A DNA stretch of 44,981 bases, taken from assembly GCA_023436715.1 (NCBI GenBank), contig JAEZIJ010000072.1, forward strand, positions 1 to 44,981. Direction: 5' to 3'. The notes beneath the pieces are model-generated. The model was not told the DNA's origin and made no database searches. It saw nothing but the letters and a program-made list of their open reading frames with translations. Positions 15,254 to 23,583 of the stretch are shown piece by piece (position 1 is the stretch's first letter; each line of letters begins with the position of its first letter). A program made the translations under genes and the position numbers. This stretch comes from Acidobacteriota bacterium. Its GTDB lineage: Bacteria; Acidobacteriota; Terriglobia; Bryobacterales; Bryobacteraceae.

Positions 15254-16983
15254 CCTCCCGCGTGTTCCGTCTTCTCTACTTCCTGCTCGTCTTGCCACAC
15301 GATGCGGCGGTTGTGCGCTTTCCATTCGTCGATGTGCGGGAGATAGAGTGACTCAAGAGATGTGCGCTTGAACTTCAGGGTGGGAGTCAGGAGCCCGTTT
15401 GAGATTGTCCAGGGGCCGTTGACTATCGCCAGAAAGGCGACCTGTTCGTGATGCTCGAGTTGTGCGTTCACCTCGTCCAGGGTTTTCGTGAGCGATTTCT
15501 CGAGTTCCTGCCGCGCGGCCGGATCCGCGGCCCGCTCGCGAGCCTCGGGCGTGAGCACGATGACCGCGAACGGGCTCGGCAGGCCGGCGCCCATCAGACA
15601 GCAGGACTCCACGGCAGGATGCGCCACCAGTCTGGTCTCGATCGGCGCGGGAGTAACGTACTTTCCCTTGCTGGTCTTGAACTGCTCCTTGATTCGGCCG
15701 ATGATCTTCGCCTGTCCATCCGGCTCAAGCTCAATGATGTCGCCGGTACGAAGGAACCCATCGGGCGTGAACGCTTCCTGAGTGGATTTCGGATCTTTGT
15801 AGTAGCCCATCATGTTCATCGGGCTTCTCAGGAGCATCTCGCCGTTCGTATCTCGCCGTACCTCCACCCCGTCGAGAGCGGTCCCTATGTAACCCGGCCG
15901 CAGGTACCCGGGCTTGGGCAGGTGAGTAATCAAGCCCTCGGTCAGACCATATCCTTCGAGCAGGTTCAGTCCGAGCCTTCTGTACCACAGGAGCAGGTCC
16001 GGAGGCAGCGGCGCGGCCCCGCAGGCAGCGTAATGCGCCCCGTCGAGTCCGAGTTGGGCCAGGACGCGCTTTCGCGCCACGCGAGCGACGAAGGGAGTGC
16101 GGAGCAGCCGGTTCAGTTTCTCGCCGGACACCTTTTGAAGCACACCCTGGTGCAGTTTAAACAGAATCCGCGGAACCGCGAGAAAGATGGTGGGCCGGGC
16201 ACGTTGCAGATCGGCAATGAACGTCTCCAGGCCTTCGGTGAAGAAGACGTGCCATCCGAAGATCACCGCCGGCATCTCCGTGCCGCTGCGCTCGAAGATG
16301 TGGGCGAGCGGCAGGTAGGAGATCCCTCGCTGCGGCTGACCCAGTACGGATAGGCGGGCGGCAAGGGTCTTTGCGACAAACGCGAGCGCCGTGAAGCTCT
16401 GCATCACGCCCTTCGGCACACCGGTGGTTCCGGAGGTGTAAAAGATGGTGGCGAGATCGGTTGCGCGGCGCGTTGGCTGGCCATCGAGAGCCGGACTGGA
16501 AGCTACGATGCTGTTCCAGTTTGGCCCCGGGCCGTCCGGCACCGTCGGGAAGTGGATGCAATGGACGCTCGAAGGGATGCCGAGCAGGGCAGCTTCCCTC
16601 TCGTCCGTCGGGCCGACAAAACACGCTTTGGCCTCGCTGTGGTCGAGGATTTGCCGCACCGACTCGGCCCGCACGGAGGCGTAAATAGGCACCGTAACGT
16701 GCCCCGCCATCCAGATGGCGAGGTCGGCCATGATCCACCATGCGCAGTTCTTGGAGAGGATCGCGATGTGGCTTCCCGGTTCCCAGTTCTGGGCCTTGAG
16801 GTAGGCGGCGATCCGGCGGATCTCTCCGGCAGCCTGCGACCAGGTCCACTCGCGGACGTTCCCGCCATTGAAGGGCTGGGTCAGGAACGGCAACCCGGCG
16901 CGCTCGCGCTCCCAATGGTAAAAGCGGTTGAGAGGCAGTTCTTCATCAGTTACCCGGGTAAAATCCCTAACCCCAGTGCCCAT
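15250..16983 (-). CDS. Long-chain acyl-CoA synthetase (AMP-forming)
   Basis: Adenylate-forming enzyme of 577 residues that activates fatty acids to acyl-CoA. The P-loop YTSGTTGVPKG is near residue 190, the A5 motif reads GYGLTEG, and LRTGDIIELEPDGQ with GRIKEQFKTSKGKYVTP forms the A7-A10 region including the catalytic Lys segment. It is the FadD15-like, long form. The start at 16983 is preferred over 17040 because GAGG lies five bases before it and the operator at 17014 would otherwise be coding. It is divergent from a TetR regulator; each gene's promoter overlaps a copy of the same palindrome, so repression by that regulator is likely. Confidence 0.92.
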   Translation of the reverse strand: MGTGVRDFTRVTDEELPLNRFYHWERERAGLPFLTQPFNGGNVREWTWSQAAGEIRRIAAYLKAQNWEPGSHIAILSKNCAWWIMADLAIWMAGHVTVPIYASVRAESVRQILDHSEAKACFVGPTDEREAALLGIPSSVHCIHFPTVPDGPGPNWNSIVASSPALDGQPTRRATDLATIFYTSGTTGVPKGVMQSFTALAFVAKTLAARLSVLGQPQRGISYLPLAHIFERSGTEMPAVIFGWHVFFTEGLETFIADLQRARPTIFLAVPRILFKLHQGVLQKVSGEKLNRLLRTPFVARVARKRVLAQLGLDGAHYAACGAAPLPPDLLLWYRRLGLNLLEGYGLTEGLITHLPKPGYLRPGYIGTALDGVEVRRDTNGEMLLRSPMNMMGYYKDPKSTQEAFTPDGFLRTGDIIELEPDGQAKIIGRIKEQFKTSKGKYVTPAPIETRLVAHPAVESCCLMGAGLPSPFAVIVLTPEARERAADPAARQELEKSLTKTLDEVNAQLEHHEQVAFLAIVNGPWTISNGLLTPTLKFKRTSLESLYLPHIDEWKAHNRRIVWQDEQEVEKTEHAGG

Positions 16984-17013
16984 CTTTCCCTCACTACTTC
17001 CCCAAGTTGACCA

Positions 17014-17037
17014 GTGTCTTACCTTTCCGTAAGATAC
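17014..17037. promoter_or_regulatory. TetR-type operator, site 1
   Basis: Inverted repeat GTGTCTTAC (17014-17022) and GTAAGATAC (17029-17037) with a six-base spacer, eight of nine matching. The core TCTTACC-N4-CGTAAGA is shared with site 2. It begins six bases after the -10 box of the acyl-CoA synthetase promoter and so covers its start site. Confidence 0.65.
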
Positions 17038-17042
17038 CAAGA

Positions 17043-17071
17043 AGATTAGCAGTTCTTAATGTTCCTGTCAA
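17043..17071 (-). promoter_or_regulatory. Predicted promoter of the acyl-CoA synthetase
   Basis: On the minus strand, TTGACA (17071-17066), a 17-base spacer and TAATCT (17048-17043). The -35 box is perfect; the -10 box is weak at three of six. Transcription would start near 17036, inside operator site 1. Confidence 0.5.
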
Positions 17072-17100
17072 TGCAAAACTCACTGTCTTCGCCCCGCCGG

Positions 17101-17129
17101 TTGCGGTATTTCTTACCACCGGGTAAGAT
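17101..17129 (+). promoter_or_regulatory. Predicted promoter of the TetR operon, overlapping operator site 2
   Basis: TTGCGG at 17101-17106, a 17-base spacer and TAAGAT at 17124-17129. Operator site 2 occupies 17111-17128: TCTTACC and GGTAAGA with four bases between, perfect 7-base arms. The palindrome thus fills the spacer and the -10 box, the classic place for a TetR-family repressor that controls its own gene. Confidence 0.6.
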
Positions 17130-17172
17130 AGCGGGTAGCTAGAGGGGGCAAGCCACCCACGGCAGACTGGGA

Positions 17173-17823
17173 ATGCCGAAAGACGCTTTAGCCGAAAAAT
17201 CGCATTGGAGGGCTTTTGTCAGCCGCCGCCGTGATCCGGCGACGAAGCGCGAAGCTATTCTCCAGACCGCGGCACAGCTATTCCTTGAGAAGAGCTACGG
17301 GCGAACGTCGCTGAACGACGTCGCGGAGCGGCTGAAAGTCACGAAACCAGCCCTGTATCACTATTTCCCAAACAAAGAAGAGATCGTTCTGGAGTGCTAC
17401 CGGCTCGGGACCGCAATGATCGGCGAGAGCCTGGACGAGATTGCAGCCCAGTGCGGGGCGGGCCTGGAGAAGGTAGAGGCGTTCATCTACTCGTACGCGA
17501 ATACGATGACCGTGAACTTCGGGCGCTGCGTGATGCGGCTGGATGAGGGCGATCTGTCGGCCGCCGCCAGGACGGAAGTGCGCAAACTCAAGAAGGGGAT
17601 CGACCTGCGCCTGCGCTCGTTCATTCAGGAAGGAATCGAGGACGGCTCGATCACCCCGTGCGACGTGAAGGTGGCGGCGTTCTCGATCGCGGGAGCGGTG
17701 AACTCGATCTGCCTGTGGTACAAGCCGGACGGACCACTGTCGGCGGAGGAAATCGCAACTCAACTCGCGCGCACCCTGACGCAGGGTCTGGCGCGGGAAA
17801 GGAATGAGGAGCATAAAGCATGA
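17173..17823 (+). CDS. TetR-family regulator, probably of fatty acid degradation
   Basis: Transcription factor of 216 residues. The N-terminal helix-turn-helix spans about residues 28-75 (REAILQTAAQLF, TSLNDVAERLKVTKPALYHYFPNKEE). The C-terminal ligand domain ends in a form common in FadR/FadP-like TetR proteins (VAAFSIAGAVNSICLWY). The start is uncertain, as no good ribosome binding site precedes 17173. Its stop overlaps the start of the FadB-like gene (ATGA), and the operon continues with a thiolase and an acyl-CoA dehydrogenase. The likely ligand is an acyl-CoA and the likely targets are its own operon and the divergent synthetase; both are inferred from context. Confidence 0.88.
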   Translation: MPKDALAEKSHWRAFVSRRRDPATKREAILQTAAQLFLEKSYGRTSLNDVAERLKVTKPALYHYFPNKEEIVLECYRLGTAMIGESLDEIAAQCGAGLEKVEAFIYSYANTMTVNFGRCVMRLDEGDLSAAARTEVRKLKKGIDLRLRSFIQEGIEDGSITPCDVKVAAFSIAGAVNSICLWYKPDGPLSAEEIATQLARTLTQGLARERNEEHKA

Positions 17824-20267
17824 TTGCTGAACAAGTAACCGGACCGGCCTCGGACGAGCGGTCCCAGGTGAAGAGCGCGCGGGCGCCGATCCGGAAAGCG
17901 GGCGTCCTCGGAGCCGGAACCATGGGGTCGCGCATTGCCGCGCACCTCGCCAACGCAGGGCTGAACGTGGTGCTGCTGGATATTCCTTCGGACGGCCCCC
18001 TGCGGAGCGCGATAGCGGCACAGGCGCTCGAAGGATTGAAGAAAGCCAAGCCGGCGGCCTTCTTTGAGCCGCCGCTTGCAGAGCGCATCGCGATTGGGAA
18101 TTTCGACGACAACCTGGGGATGCTCGCGGACTGCGACTGGGTGATCGAGGCCGTGACCGAGAATCTGGCGATCAAACAGGCGCTGCTGGAGAAGGTAGCG
18201 CCGCACCTCAAGCGGGAGGCCATTTTCACAACGAACACGAGCGGGCTGCCGGTCGCCTCGATCGCCGCGAAGTTGCCGCAGCAGCTCCGGCGCCGCTGGT
18301 TCGGGACGCACTTCTTCAACCCGCCGCGCTACATGCGCCTGCTGGAGGTCATCCCGACTCCGGAAGCGGACCCCGCGGCCGTCCAGGCGATTTCGGAATT
18401 CTCGGACGTACGGCTGGGCAAGGAAGTGGTCTTCGCGCGCGATACGCCGAATTTCATCGCGAACCGCATAGGGGTCTTCATCATGCTCGAGGCGGTGCGG
18501 CTGATGCAGGAGGAGGACCTCACGATCGAAGAAGTGGACGCGCTGACCGGGACGGTGATCGGCTGGCCGAGGACAGGCACGTTCCGCCTGGCCGACCTTG
18601 TGGGCCTTGATGTACTGGCGCACGTGGCGTCGAACTTCCCGCGCGTGAAGCCGGGGAGCACCCAGGAACTGACGGTTCCGCCATTCGTGCAGGCGATGCT
18701 GGAGAAGCGCTGGCTGGGCGACAAGACAAAGCAGGGCTTCTACCGCAAGGAGAAGAACGGCGAAGGCAAGGAAACCCGGTACGCGCTCGACTGGAAGACG
18801 CTCGAGTACAGGCCGGCGTCGAAGCCCGCACTGCCCGCGCTCGAGATGGCGAAGAACACGGAGCGGCTGGGCGAGCGAATTCAGGTTCTGCTCCAGGGGG
18901 ATGCCCGGAAGGACAAAGGCGCGCGGTTCCACTGGCGGCTCCTGACGGCGCTCTGGAACTACGCGGCCGGTTGCCTGCCGGAGATCGCGGGCGAGGCTTC
19001 GAGCGTGGACCGCGCCATGCGCGCCGGCTTCAACTGGGAAATGGGACCGTTCCAACTGTGGGATGCGGCCGGCGTGCGCAAGACCGTGGAGCGGATGAAG
19101 AAGGCGAACGTCGAGGTCAGCCCGGTTGTCCAGAAGCTGCTGGACTCGGGCGCGGAGAGCTGGTACCGGAGCGAAGGGCGCGAATCGTTCGATATCGAAA
19201 AGCGCAAGTTCCGGGGGGTCGCCAGGCCCGAAGGCATCGCGCGCGTTGCGACATTCCGGGCCTCGAACGGCGTCGTGCGTGAGAACGCCGGGGCCTCCCT
19301 GATCGACCTCGGCGACGGTGTGGCCTGCATCGATCTCCACTCGAAGAAGAACGCGATCGGCGAGGACATCGTGCGCCTGGTGACGGAGGTCCTGCGGCCC
19401 GAGAGCGACGCCGTGCGGAACTATTCGGCGTTCGTGGTGAGCGGGGATTCGGATAACTTCTCCGTCGGCGCAAACCTGATGCAGTTGCTCCTGGGAGCGC
19501 AGGAGGGCGAGTGGGATGAGATCGAGCTCGCGATCCGCGGCTTCCAGAAGATGACCTGGGCGATGAAGTTCTGCCCGCGGCCGGTGGTGGTTGCGCCGTT
19601 CGGCTTCTGTTTTGGCGGCGGCGCGGAGATCGCCATGCACGGAGCGCGGCGGCAGGCGCACGCCGAGTTGTACATGGGGCTGGTGGAATGCGGTGTTGGG
19701 CTGCTGCCCGCGGGCGGCGGCTGCAAGGAGGTGACCCTGCGGTCGCTCGATGCCGCGGCGGCGGTCCGCGAGGGCGGGCGGAGCGAATCCGTGGAAGCGT
19801 TCGAGGCGCTGAAACGGAATTTCGAGACGGTGGCGATGGCGAAGGTATCGACGTCGGCCGCCGAGGCGCGGAGGCTCGGCTTTCTGGGCGCGGGGGACGG
19901 GATCACGATGAACCGCGACCGGCTGCTTATGGACGCCAAGGAACTGGCACACGAACTCGCGATGACCGGGTACGTGCCTCCGGCGCCGCGCATGGAGATT
20001 CCCGCGCCGGGCGAGAGCGTGCTGGCGACGCTCAGGATGGGCGTGCGCATGATGCGGGAAGGCGAGTACATCAGCGATCACGACGTGAAGGTGGCGAACT
20101 GGGTGGCGCACGTGCTGTGCGGCGGGAGGATCACGCCGGGCACGCTGGTCAGCGAACAGTATTTGCTGGATCTGGAGCGTGAAGCGTTCCTGTCCCTGTG
20201 TGGCGAGAAGAAGACGCAGGAGCGCATCGCGTTCACGTTGAAGACGGGGAAACCGTTGCGGAATTGA
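17820..20267 (+). CDS. 3-hydroxyacyl-CoA dehydrogenase / enoyl-CoA hydratase, second copy
   Basis: FadN-type bifunctional enzyme of 815 residues. The NAD site GVLGAGTMGSRIAAH is near residue 30, GTHFFNPPRYMRL follows near 160, and the crotonase part at the C-terminal end has NFSVGANL, GGGAEIAMH and VECGVGLLPAGGG. The crotonase oxyanion and glutamate positions look intact. Compared with the copy at 1249, it has an insertion in the crotonase part after GGGCKEV, rich in Ala, Arg and Glu. It is translationally coupled to the TetR gene (ATGA overlap). Each FadB-like copy is paired with its own thiolase, which suggests different substrates or different conditions of use. Confidence 0.93.
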   Translation: MIAEQVTGPASDERSQVKSARAPIRKAGVLGAGTMGSRIAAHLANAGLNVVLLDIPSDGPLRSAIAAQALEGLKKAKPAAFFEPPLAERIAIGNFDDNLGMLADCDWVIEAVTENLAIKQALLEKVAPHLKREAIFTTNTSGLPVASIAAKLPQQLRRRWFGTHFFNPPRYMRLLEVIPTPEADPAAVQAISEFSDVRLGKEVVFARDTPNFIANRIGVFIMLEAVRLMQEEDLTIEEVDALTGTVIGWPRTGTFRLADLVGLDVLAHVASNFPRVKPGSTQELTVPPFVQAMLEKRWLGDKTKQGFYRKEKNGEGKETRYALDWKTLEYRPASKPALPALEMAKNTERLGERIQVLLQGDARKDKGARFHWRLLTALWNYAAGCLPEIAGEASSVDRAMRAGFNWEMGPFQLWDAAGVRKTVERMKKANVEVSPVVQKLLDSGAESWYRSEGRESFDIEKRKFRGVARPEGIARVATFRASNGVVRENAGASLIDLGDGVACIDLHSKKNAIGEDIVRLVTEVLRPESDAVRNYSAFVVSGDSDNFSVGANLMQLLLGAQEGEWDEIELAIRGFQKMTWAMKFCPRPVVVAPFGFCFGGGAEIAMHGARRQAHAELYMGLVECGVGLLPAGGGCKEVTLRSLDAAAAVREGGRSESVEAFEALKRNFETVAMAKVSTSAAEARRLGFLGAGDGITMNRDRLLMDAKELAHELAMTGYVPPAPRMEIPAPGESVLATLRMGVRMMREGEYISDHDVKVANWVAHVLCGGRITPGTLVSEQYLLDLEREAFLSLCGEKKTQERIAFTLKTGKPLRN

Positions 20268-20277
20268 GGGGGCGAAC

Positions 20278-20323
20278 ATCTGCGTTCATCGATGGAAGCA
20301 TTTTGGCCGCAGATGAACGCGGA
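20278..20323. repeat. Inverted repeat of the AGATGAACGCGGAT type
   Basis: Just after the FadB-like stop, ATCTGCGTTCAT (20279-20290) is inverted as ATGAACGCGGAT (20313-20324), eleven of twelve positions. Sequences of this wording are common between genes in many bacterial genomes. Not coding. Confidence 0.5.
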
Positions 20324-20336
20324 TCAACGCCGATGA

Positions 20337-20568
20337 TGACAAGGAGTTGCACAGGAAAGACGCTGAGCGGCGTGCAAAGTCACGTTGGAGACGGGGAGGC
20401 CTGCGGTCACGTTGGAGACGGGGGAGCCGGTGCGGAATTGGGGTTTTTGCTTTGTATCAGGGCACGGCTTTAGCCGTGCCGCAGCGTCATGAGAGGGCCC
20501 GGGCTTTAGCCCCTGTCTATGGCGGATCGTGGAGGTCTGACAAGGAGTTACACATGAAAGAGGCTGTG
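20337..20568 (+). repeat. Duplicated translation start with a 201-base offset
   Basis: The 31 bases at 20337-20367 match 20538-20568 at 27 positions. Both contain TGACAAGGAGTT, that is, the ribosome binding site of the thiolase. The upstream copy has AGG where the real gene has its ATG. The offset is exactly 67 codons and the frame stays open. Between the copies lie an 18-base direct repeat (20379-20396 and 20406-20423), and two TTTA-loop hairpins (20461-20480, arms GGCACGGC and GCCGTGCC; 20501-20512, arms GGGC and GCCC). This accounts for the 286-base gap between the genes. Confidence 0.7.
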
Positions 20569-21732
20569 ATCGTTAGTGCGGTGCGGACGGCGGTGGGCAA
20601 AGCGCCGAAGGGGACGCTGCGCACCACGCGGCCGGACGATTTGTGTGCGGCCGCGATTCAGGGCGCGCTGGGGCGCGTTCCGAACCTCGACCGCAATTCA
20701 GTGGAGGACATCATCATCGGCTGCGCCATGCCGGAAGCCGAGCAGGGCATGAACGTGGCGCGGTTGGCGGCGTTGCGCGCGGGCATGCCGATCGAGTCGG
20801 CGGCGATGACGGTCAACCGTTTCTGCGCGTCCGGACTGCAAGCGATCGCGCAGGCGGCGGAGCGGATCCGCGCCGGCGGCGCTGAAGTGATCGTGGCGGG
20901 CGGCACGGAATCAATGTCGCTGGTGCCCATGGGCGGCAACAAGGTGTCGATCAATCCGTGGCTGGAGGAGCACTTCCCGGGCTCCTACATGTCCATGGGG
21001 CTGACGGCGGAGCGGGTAGCGCGCCATTACGGCATCAACCGCGAAGAAGCCGACCGGTTCGCGCTCGAAAGCCATCAGAAGGCAACAGCGGCGCAAGCGG
21101 CCAACCGATTCGAGGAGATCGTGCCGCTGACGGTCACGTTCACTGTGCCGGACGGGAAATCGAAACCGAAGAAGACGGAAGTGGAGTTCAGCAAGGATGA
21201 AGGCCCGCGCACGGATACGTCGGCGGAAGCGCTGGCGAAGCTCAGGCCGTCTTTCCACGCGAACGGGACGGTGACGGCGGGCAATTCGTCCCAGACATCG
21301 GACGGGGCGGCGGCCGCGGTGGTGATGTCCGTCGAGCGCGCTCAGGCCCTGGGCCTGAAGCCGCTGGCGCGATTCGTTTCCTACGCTTACGCCGGGTGCC
21401 AGCCCGAAGAGATGGGCGTGGGACCTGTGTACGCGATTCCGAAAGCGCTGAGATTGGCCGGGCTGTCGCTCGACCAGATCGACGTGATCGAGTTGAACGA
21501 AGCTTTCGCGGCGCAGTCGCTCGCGGTGATCAAGTGCCTCGGGCTGGACCGGTCGAAGGTGAACGTGAACGGAGGCGCGATCGCGCTCGGGCATCCGCTG
21601 GGCTGCACCGGCGCGAAGCTGACGGCCACGCTGCTACCGGAATTGCGGCGGCGCAAAGCGAAGTACGGCATGGTCACTATGTGTGTCGGGGGCGGCATGG
21701 GCGCCGCGGGGATTTTCGAGAACCTGAACTGA
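20554..21732 (+). CDS. Acetyl-CoA acyltransferase (thiolase), second copy
   Basis: Beta-oxidation thiolase of 392 residues. Catalytic residues are C91 (NRFCASGLQ), H347 (GHPLGCTG) and C377 (MCVGGG). ATG 20554 follows AAGGAG by six bases; the longer open frame from 20347 runs through a duplicated and repeat-rich stretch and is not credible protein. The sequence is close to the thiolase at 37-1209, mostly differing in the central loop. Second enzyme of the TetR-controlled beta-oxidation operon. Confidence 0.95.
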   Translation: MKEAVIVSAVRTAVGKAPKGTLRTTRPDDLCAAAIQGALGRVPNLDRNSVEDIIIGCAMPEAEQGMNVARLAALRAGMPIESAAMTVNRFCASGLQAIAQAAERIRAGGAEVIVAGGTESMSLVPMGGNKVSINPWLEEHFPGSYMSMGLTAERVARHYGINREEADRFALESHQKATAAQAANRFEEIVPLTVTFTVPDGKSKPKKTEVEFSKDEGPRTDTSAEALAKLRPSFHANGTVTAGNSSQTSDGAAAAVVMSVERAQALGLKPLARFVSYAYAGCQPEEMGVGPVYAIPKALRLAGLSLDQIDVIELNEAFAAQSLAVIKCLGLDRSKVNVNGGAIALGHPLGCTGAKLTATLLPELRRRKAKYGMVTMCVGGGMGAAGIFENLN

Positions 21733-21748
21733 ACGAGGGGGGACGAAA

Positions 21749-23548
21749 ATGGCAACGAGCAACCGGGCTGCGGCCGCACAGAGACCGAAGGGCGGCGGGT
21801 TCCTCATCGAGGAGACCCAGGCACAGGACGTTTTCACGCCGGAGGACCTCTCCAGCGAGCACCGCCAGATAGCGAAGACGGCGACCGAGTTCATACAGAA
21901 CGAAGTCCTGCCGGTTATGAAGGAAATCGAGGAGAAGAAATTCGAGGTAACCAAGCGCTTGCTGCGCCGGGCCGGCGAACTAGGGCTGATGGCTGTGGAC
22001 ACCCCCGAGAGCTACGGCGGCCTCGAGATGGACAAGGTCGCCTCGGCTGTAGTTACGGAATCCATCAGCAAGCTCGCGAGCTTCGCGGTGGCGTTCTCGG
22101 CGCACACCGGCATCGGCACGCTGCCGATCGTCTGGTACGGCACGGAGGAACAGAAGCGGAAATACCTGCCGAAGCTGGCGACGGGTGAGTGGATCGCGGC
22201 GTACGCGCTCTCGGAGGCGTCGTCGGGGTCGGACGCGCTGAACTGCCGGGCCCGCGCGGTGCTATCCGCGGACGGCCGGCACTATGTCCTGAACGGCGAG
22301 AAGATGTGGATCACGAACGGCGGCTTCGCCGATGTGTTCACGGTGTTCGCCAAGATCGACGGGGAGAAGTTCTCGGCATTCCTGATCGACAGGAACACTC
22401 CGGGACTTTCCGTTGGCGCGGAGGAACACAAGCTGGGCATACGGGGTTCGTCCACGTGCCCGCTGATTCTCAGCGACTGCAAGGTGCCAATTGGGAACCT
22501 CCTCGGCGAGCCGGGCAAAGGGCAGCACATCGCGTTCAACATTCTGAACATCGGGCGGTTGAAGCTCGGCGCGGCGTGCGTCGGCGGCGCGCGCAATGGA
22601 TTACAGGAGGGAATACAGTACGCGAAGGAGCGCAAGGCGTTCGGCAAATCCATCTCCGAGTTCGGGCTGATTCAGGAGAAGCTCGCGCAGTCGGCGGCCG
22701 GGATCTACGCGGGCGAGTCGATGGTTTATCGCACATACGGGCTGGTGGATGAAGCGCTGTCGGACATCGATTCGCGCGCCGAAGGGGCCTCGCGTGAGAT
22801 CCAGAAGCGCATCGAAGAGTACGCCGTGGAGTGCTCGATCCTCAAGGTGTGGGGTTCGGAGATGCTCGATATGGTGGTGGACAATGTCGTGCAGATCTTC
22901 GCGGGGTATGGCTACGTGGAGGAATACCCGGCCGAGCGCGGCTACCGCGATTCGCGCATCAACCGCATCTTCGAGGGGACGAATGAGATCAACCGCCTGA
23001 TCATCACGGGATGGATGATGAAACGCGCCATGGCGGGCCAACTGCCACTGTTGCCGGCGATCAAGAAGCTCATGGACGAGGTGATGTCCAGCTCGGCGAT
23101 GGGCGACGAAACCGAGGGTCCGCTTGCCGACGCGCGCAAGATGTTGTCGAACGCGAAGAAGCTCGCGCTGTTCGCGGCCGGCGTGGCGTCGCAGAAGTAC
23201 ATGCAGAACCTTGCGGATCAGCAGGAAATCGTGGGCGCCCTGGCTGACTGCATTATGGAGGTCTACGCGCTCGAATCGTGCATCCTGCGGGCGGAGAAGC
23301 TGATGGCCTCAAAGGGAGCGCAGGGGGCGAAGCAGGCGGTCGCGATGACGCGGTATTACGCGGTGAAGGCGTTTGAGACTGTCGAATCGTCCGCGCGCAA
23401 GGTGATCGCCGCGGCGGCTGAAGGCGATATGCTCAGGACGCAACTGGCGATCCTGCGGAGGCTTGCGAAATACGAGCCGGCGGACACGATTGCGATCGGA
23501 CGGCAGATCGCGCGGCACGTGATCGAAGCGGGACGGTACACGGTGTAG
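21749..23548 (+). CDS. Acyl-CoA dehydrogenase (very-long-chain type, FadE-like)
   Basis: FAD-dependent enzyme of 599 residues for the first step of beta-oxidation. It has YALSEASSGSD and MWITNGGFADVFTVFAK (FAD/substrate region), the GYGYVEEYPAERGYRDSRI stretch and IFEGTNEINR with the catalytic Glu region. An extra C-terminal domain of about 170 residues makes it VLCAD/ACAD9-like. The start ATG at 21749 is 16 bases after the thiolase stop with GAGGGGGG upstream. With the TetR regulator, FadB-like protein and thiolase it completes the oxidation spiral in one operon. Electron-transfer flavoprotein genes are not in the window. Confidence 0.94.
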   Translation: MATSNRAAAAQRPKGGGFLIEETQAQDVFTPEDLSSEHRQIAKTATEFIQNEVLPVMKEIEEKKFEVTKRLLRRAGELGLMAVDTPESYGGLEMDKVASAVVTESISKLASFAVAFSAHTGIGTLPIVWYGTEEQKRKYLPKLATGEWIAAYALSEASSGSDALNCRARAVLSADGRHYVLNGEKMWITNGGFADVFTVFAKIDGEKFSAFLIDRNTPGLSVGAEEHKLGIRGSSTCPLILSDCKVPIGNLLGEPGKGQHIAFNILNIGRLKLGAACVGGARNGLQEGIQYAKERKAFGKSISEFGLIQEKLAQSAAGIYAGESMVYRTYGLVDEALSDIDSRAEGASREIQKRIEEYAVECSILKVWGSEMLDMVVDNVVQIFAGYGYVEEYPAERGYRDSRINRIFEGTNEINRLIITGWMMKRAMAGQLPLLPAIKKLMDEVMSSSAMGDETEGPLADARKMLSNAKKLALFAAGVASQKYMQNLADQQEIVGALADCIMEVYALESCILRAEKLMASKGAQGAKQAVAMTRYYAVKAFETVESSARKVIAAAAEGDMLRTQLAILRRLAKYEPADTIAIGRQIARHVIEAGRYTV

Positions 23549-23552
23549 GAAA

Positions 23553-23574
23553 GGACAGGCCACCCGGCCTGTCC
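23553..23574. repeat. Hairpin repeat (GGACAGGCC family), ACCC loop
   Basis: Perfect arms GGACAGGCC and GGCCTGTCC around ACCC. It begins four bases after the acyl-CoA dehydrogenase stop and ends ten bases before the stop of the convergent catalase gene. Confidence 0.75.
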
Positions 23575-23583
23575 CACCGCTCA

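Noticed and set aside
16950..16961. TTACCCGGGTAA inside the acyl-CoA synthetase gene as a third TetR site
   Set aside because: The TTACC and GGTAA halves are spaced by two bases, not four, so it does not fit the other two sites and lies in coding sequence.
17760..20279. Open frame of 839 codons on the minus strand opposite the second FadB-like gene
   Set aside because: It mirrors the codon pattern of a clear enzyme gene in GC-rich DNA, is rich in Arg, His and Pro, and shows no domain.
20461..20480. Intrinsic terminator after the second FadB-like gene
   Set aside because: The hairpin has no T-run and stands upstream of the next gene of the same operon; the repeat recurs at the window end.
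20347..20553. N-terminal extension of the second thiolase from TTG 20347
   Set aside because: The added residues are Arg-rich and come from duplicated repeat DNA; the ATG at 20554 has an ideal ribosome binding site and the family-typical N-terminus.
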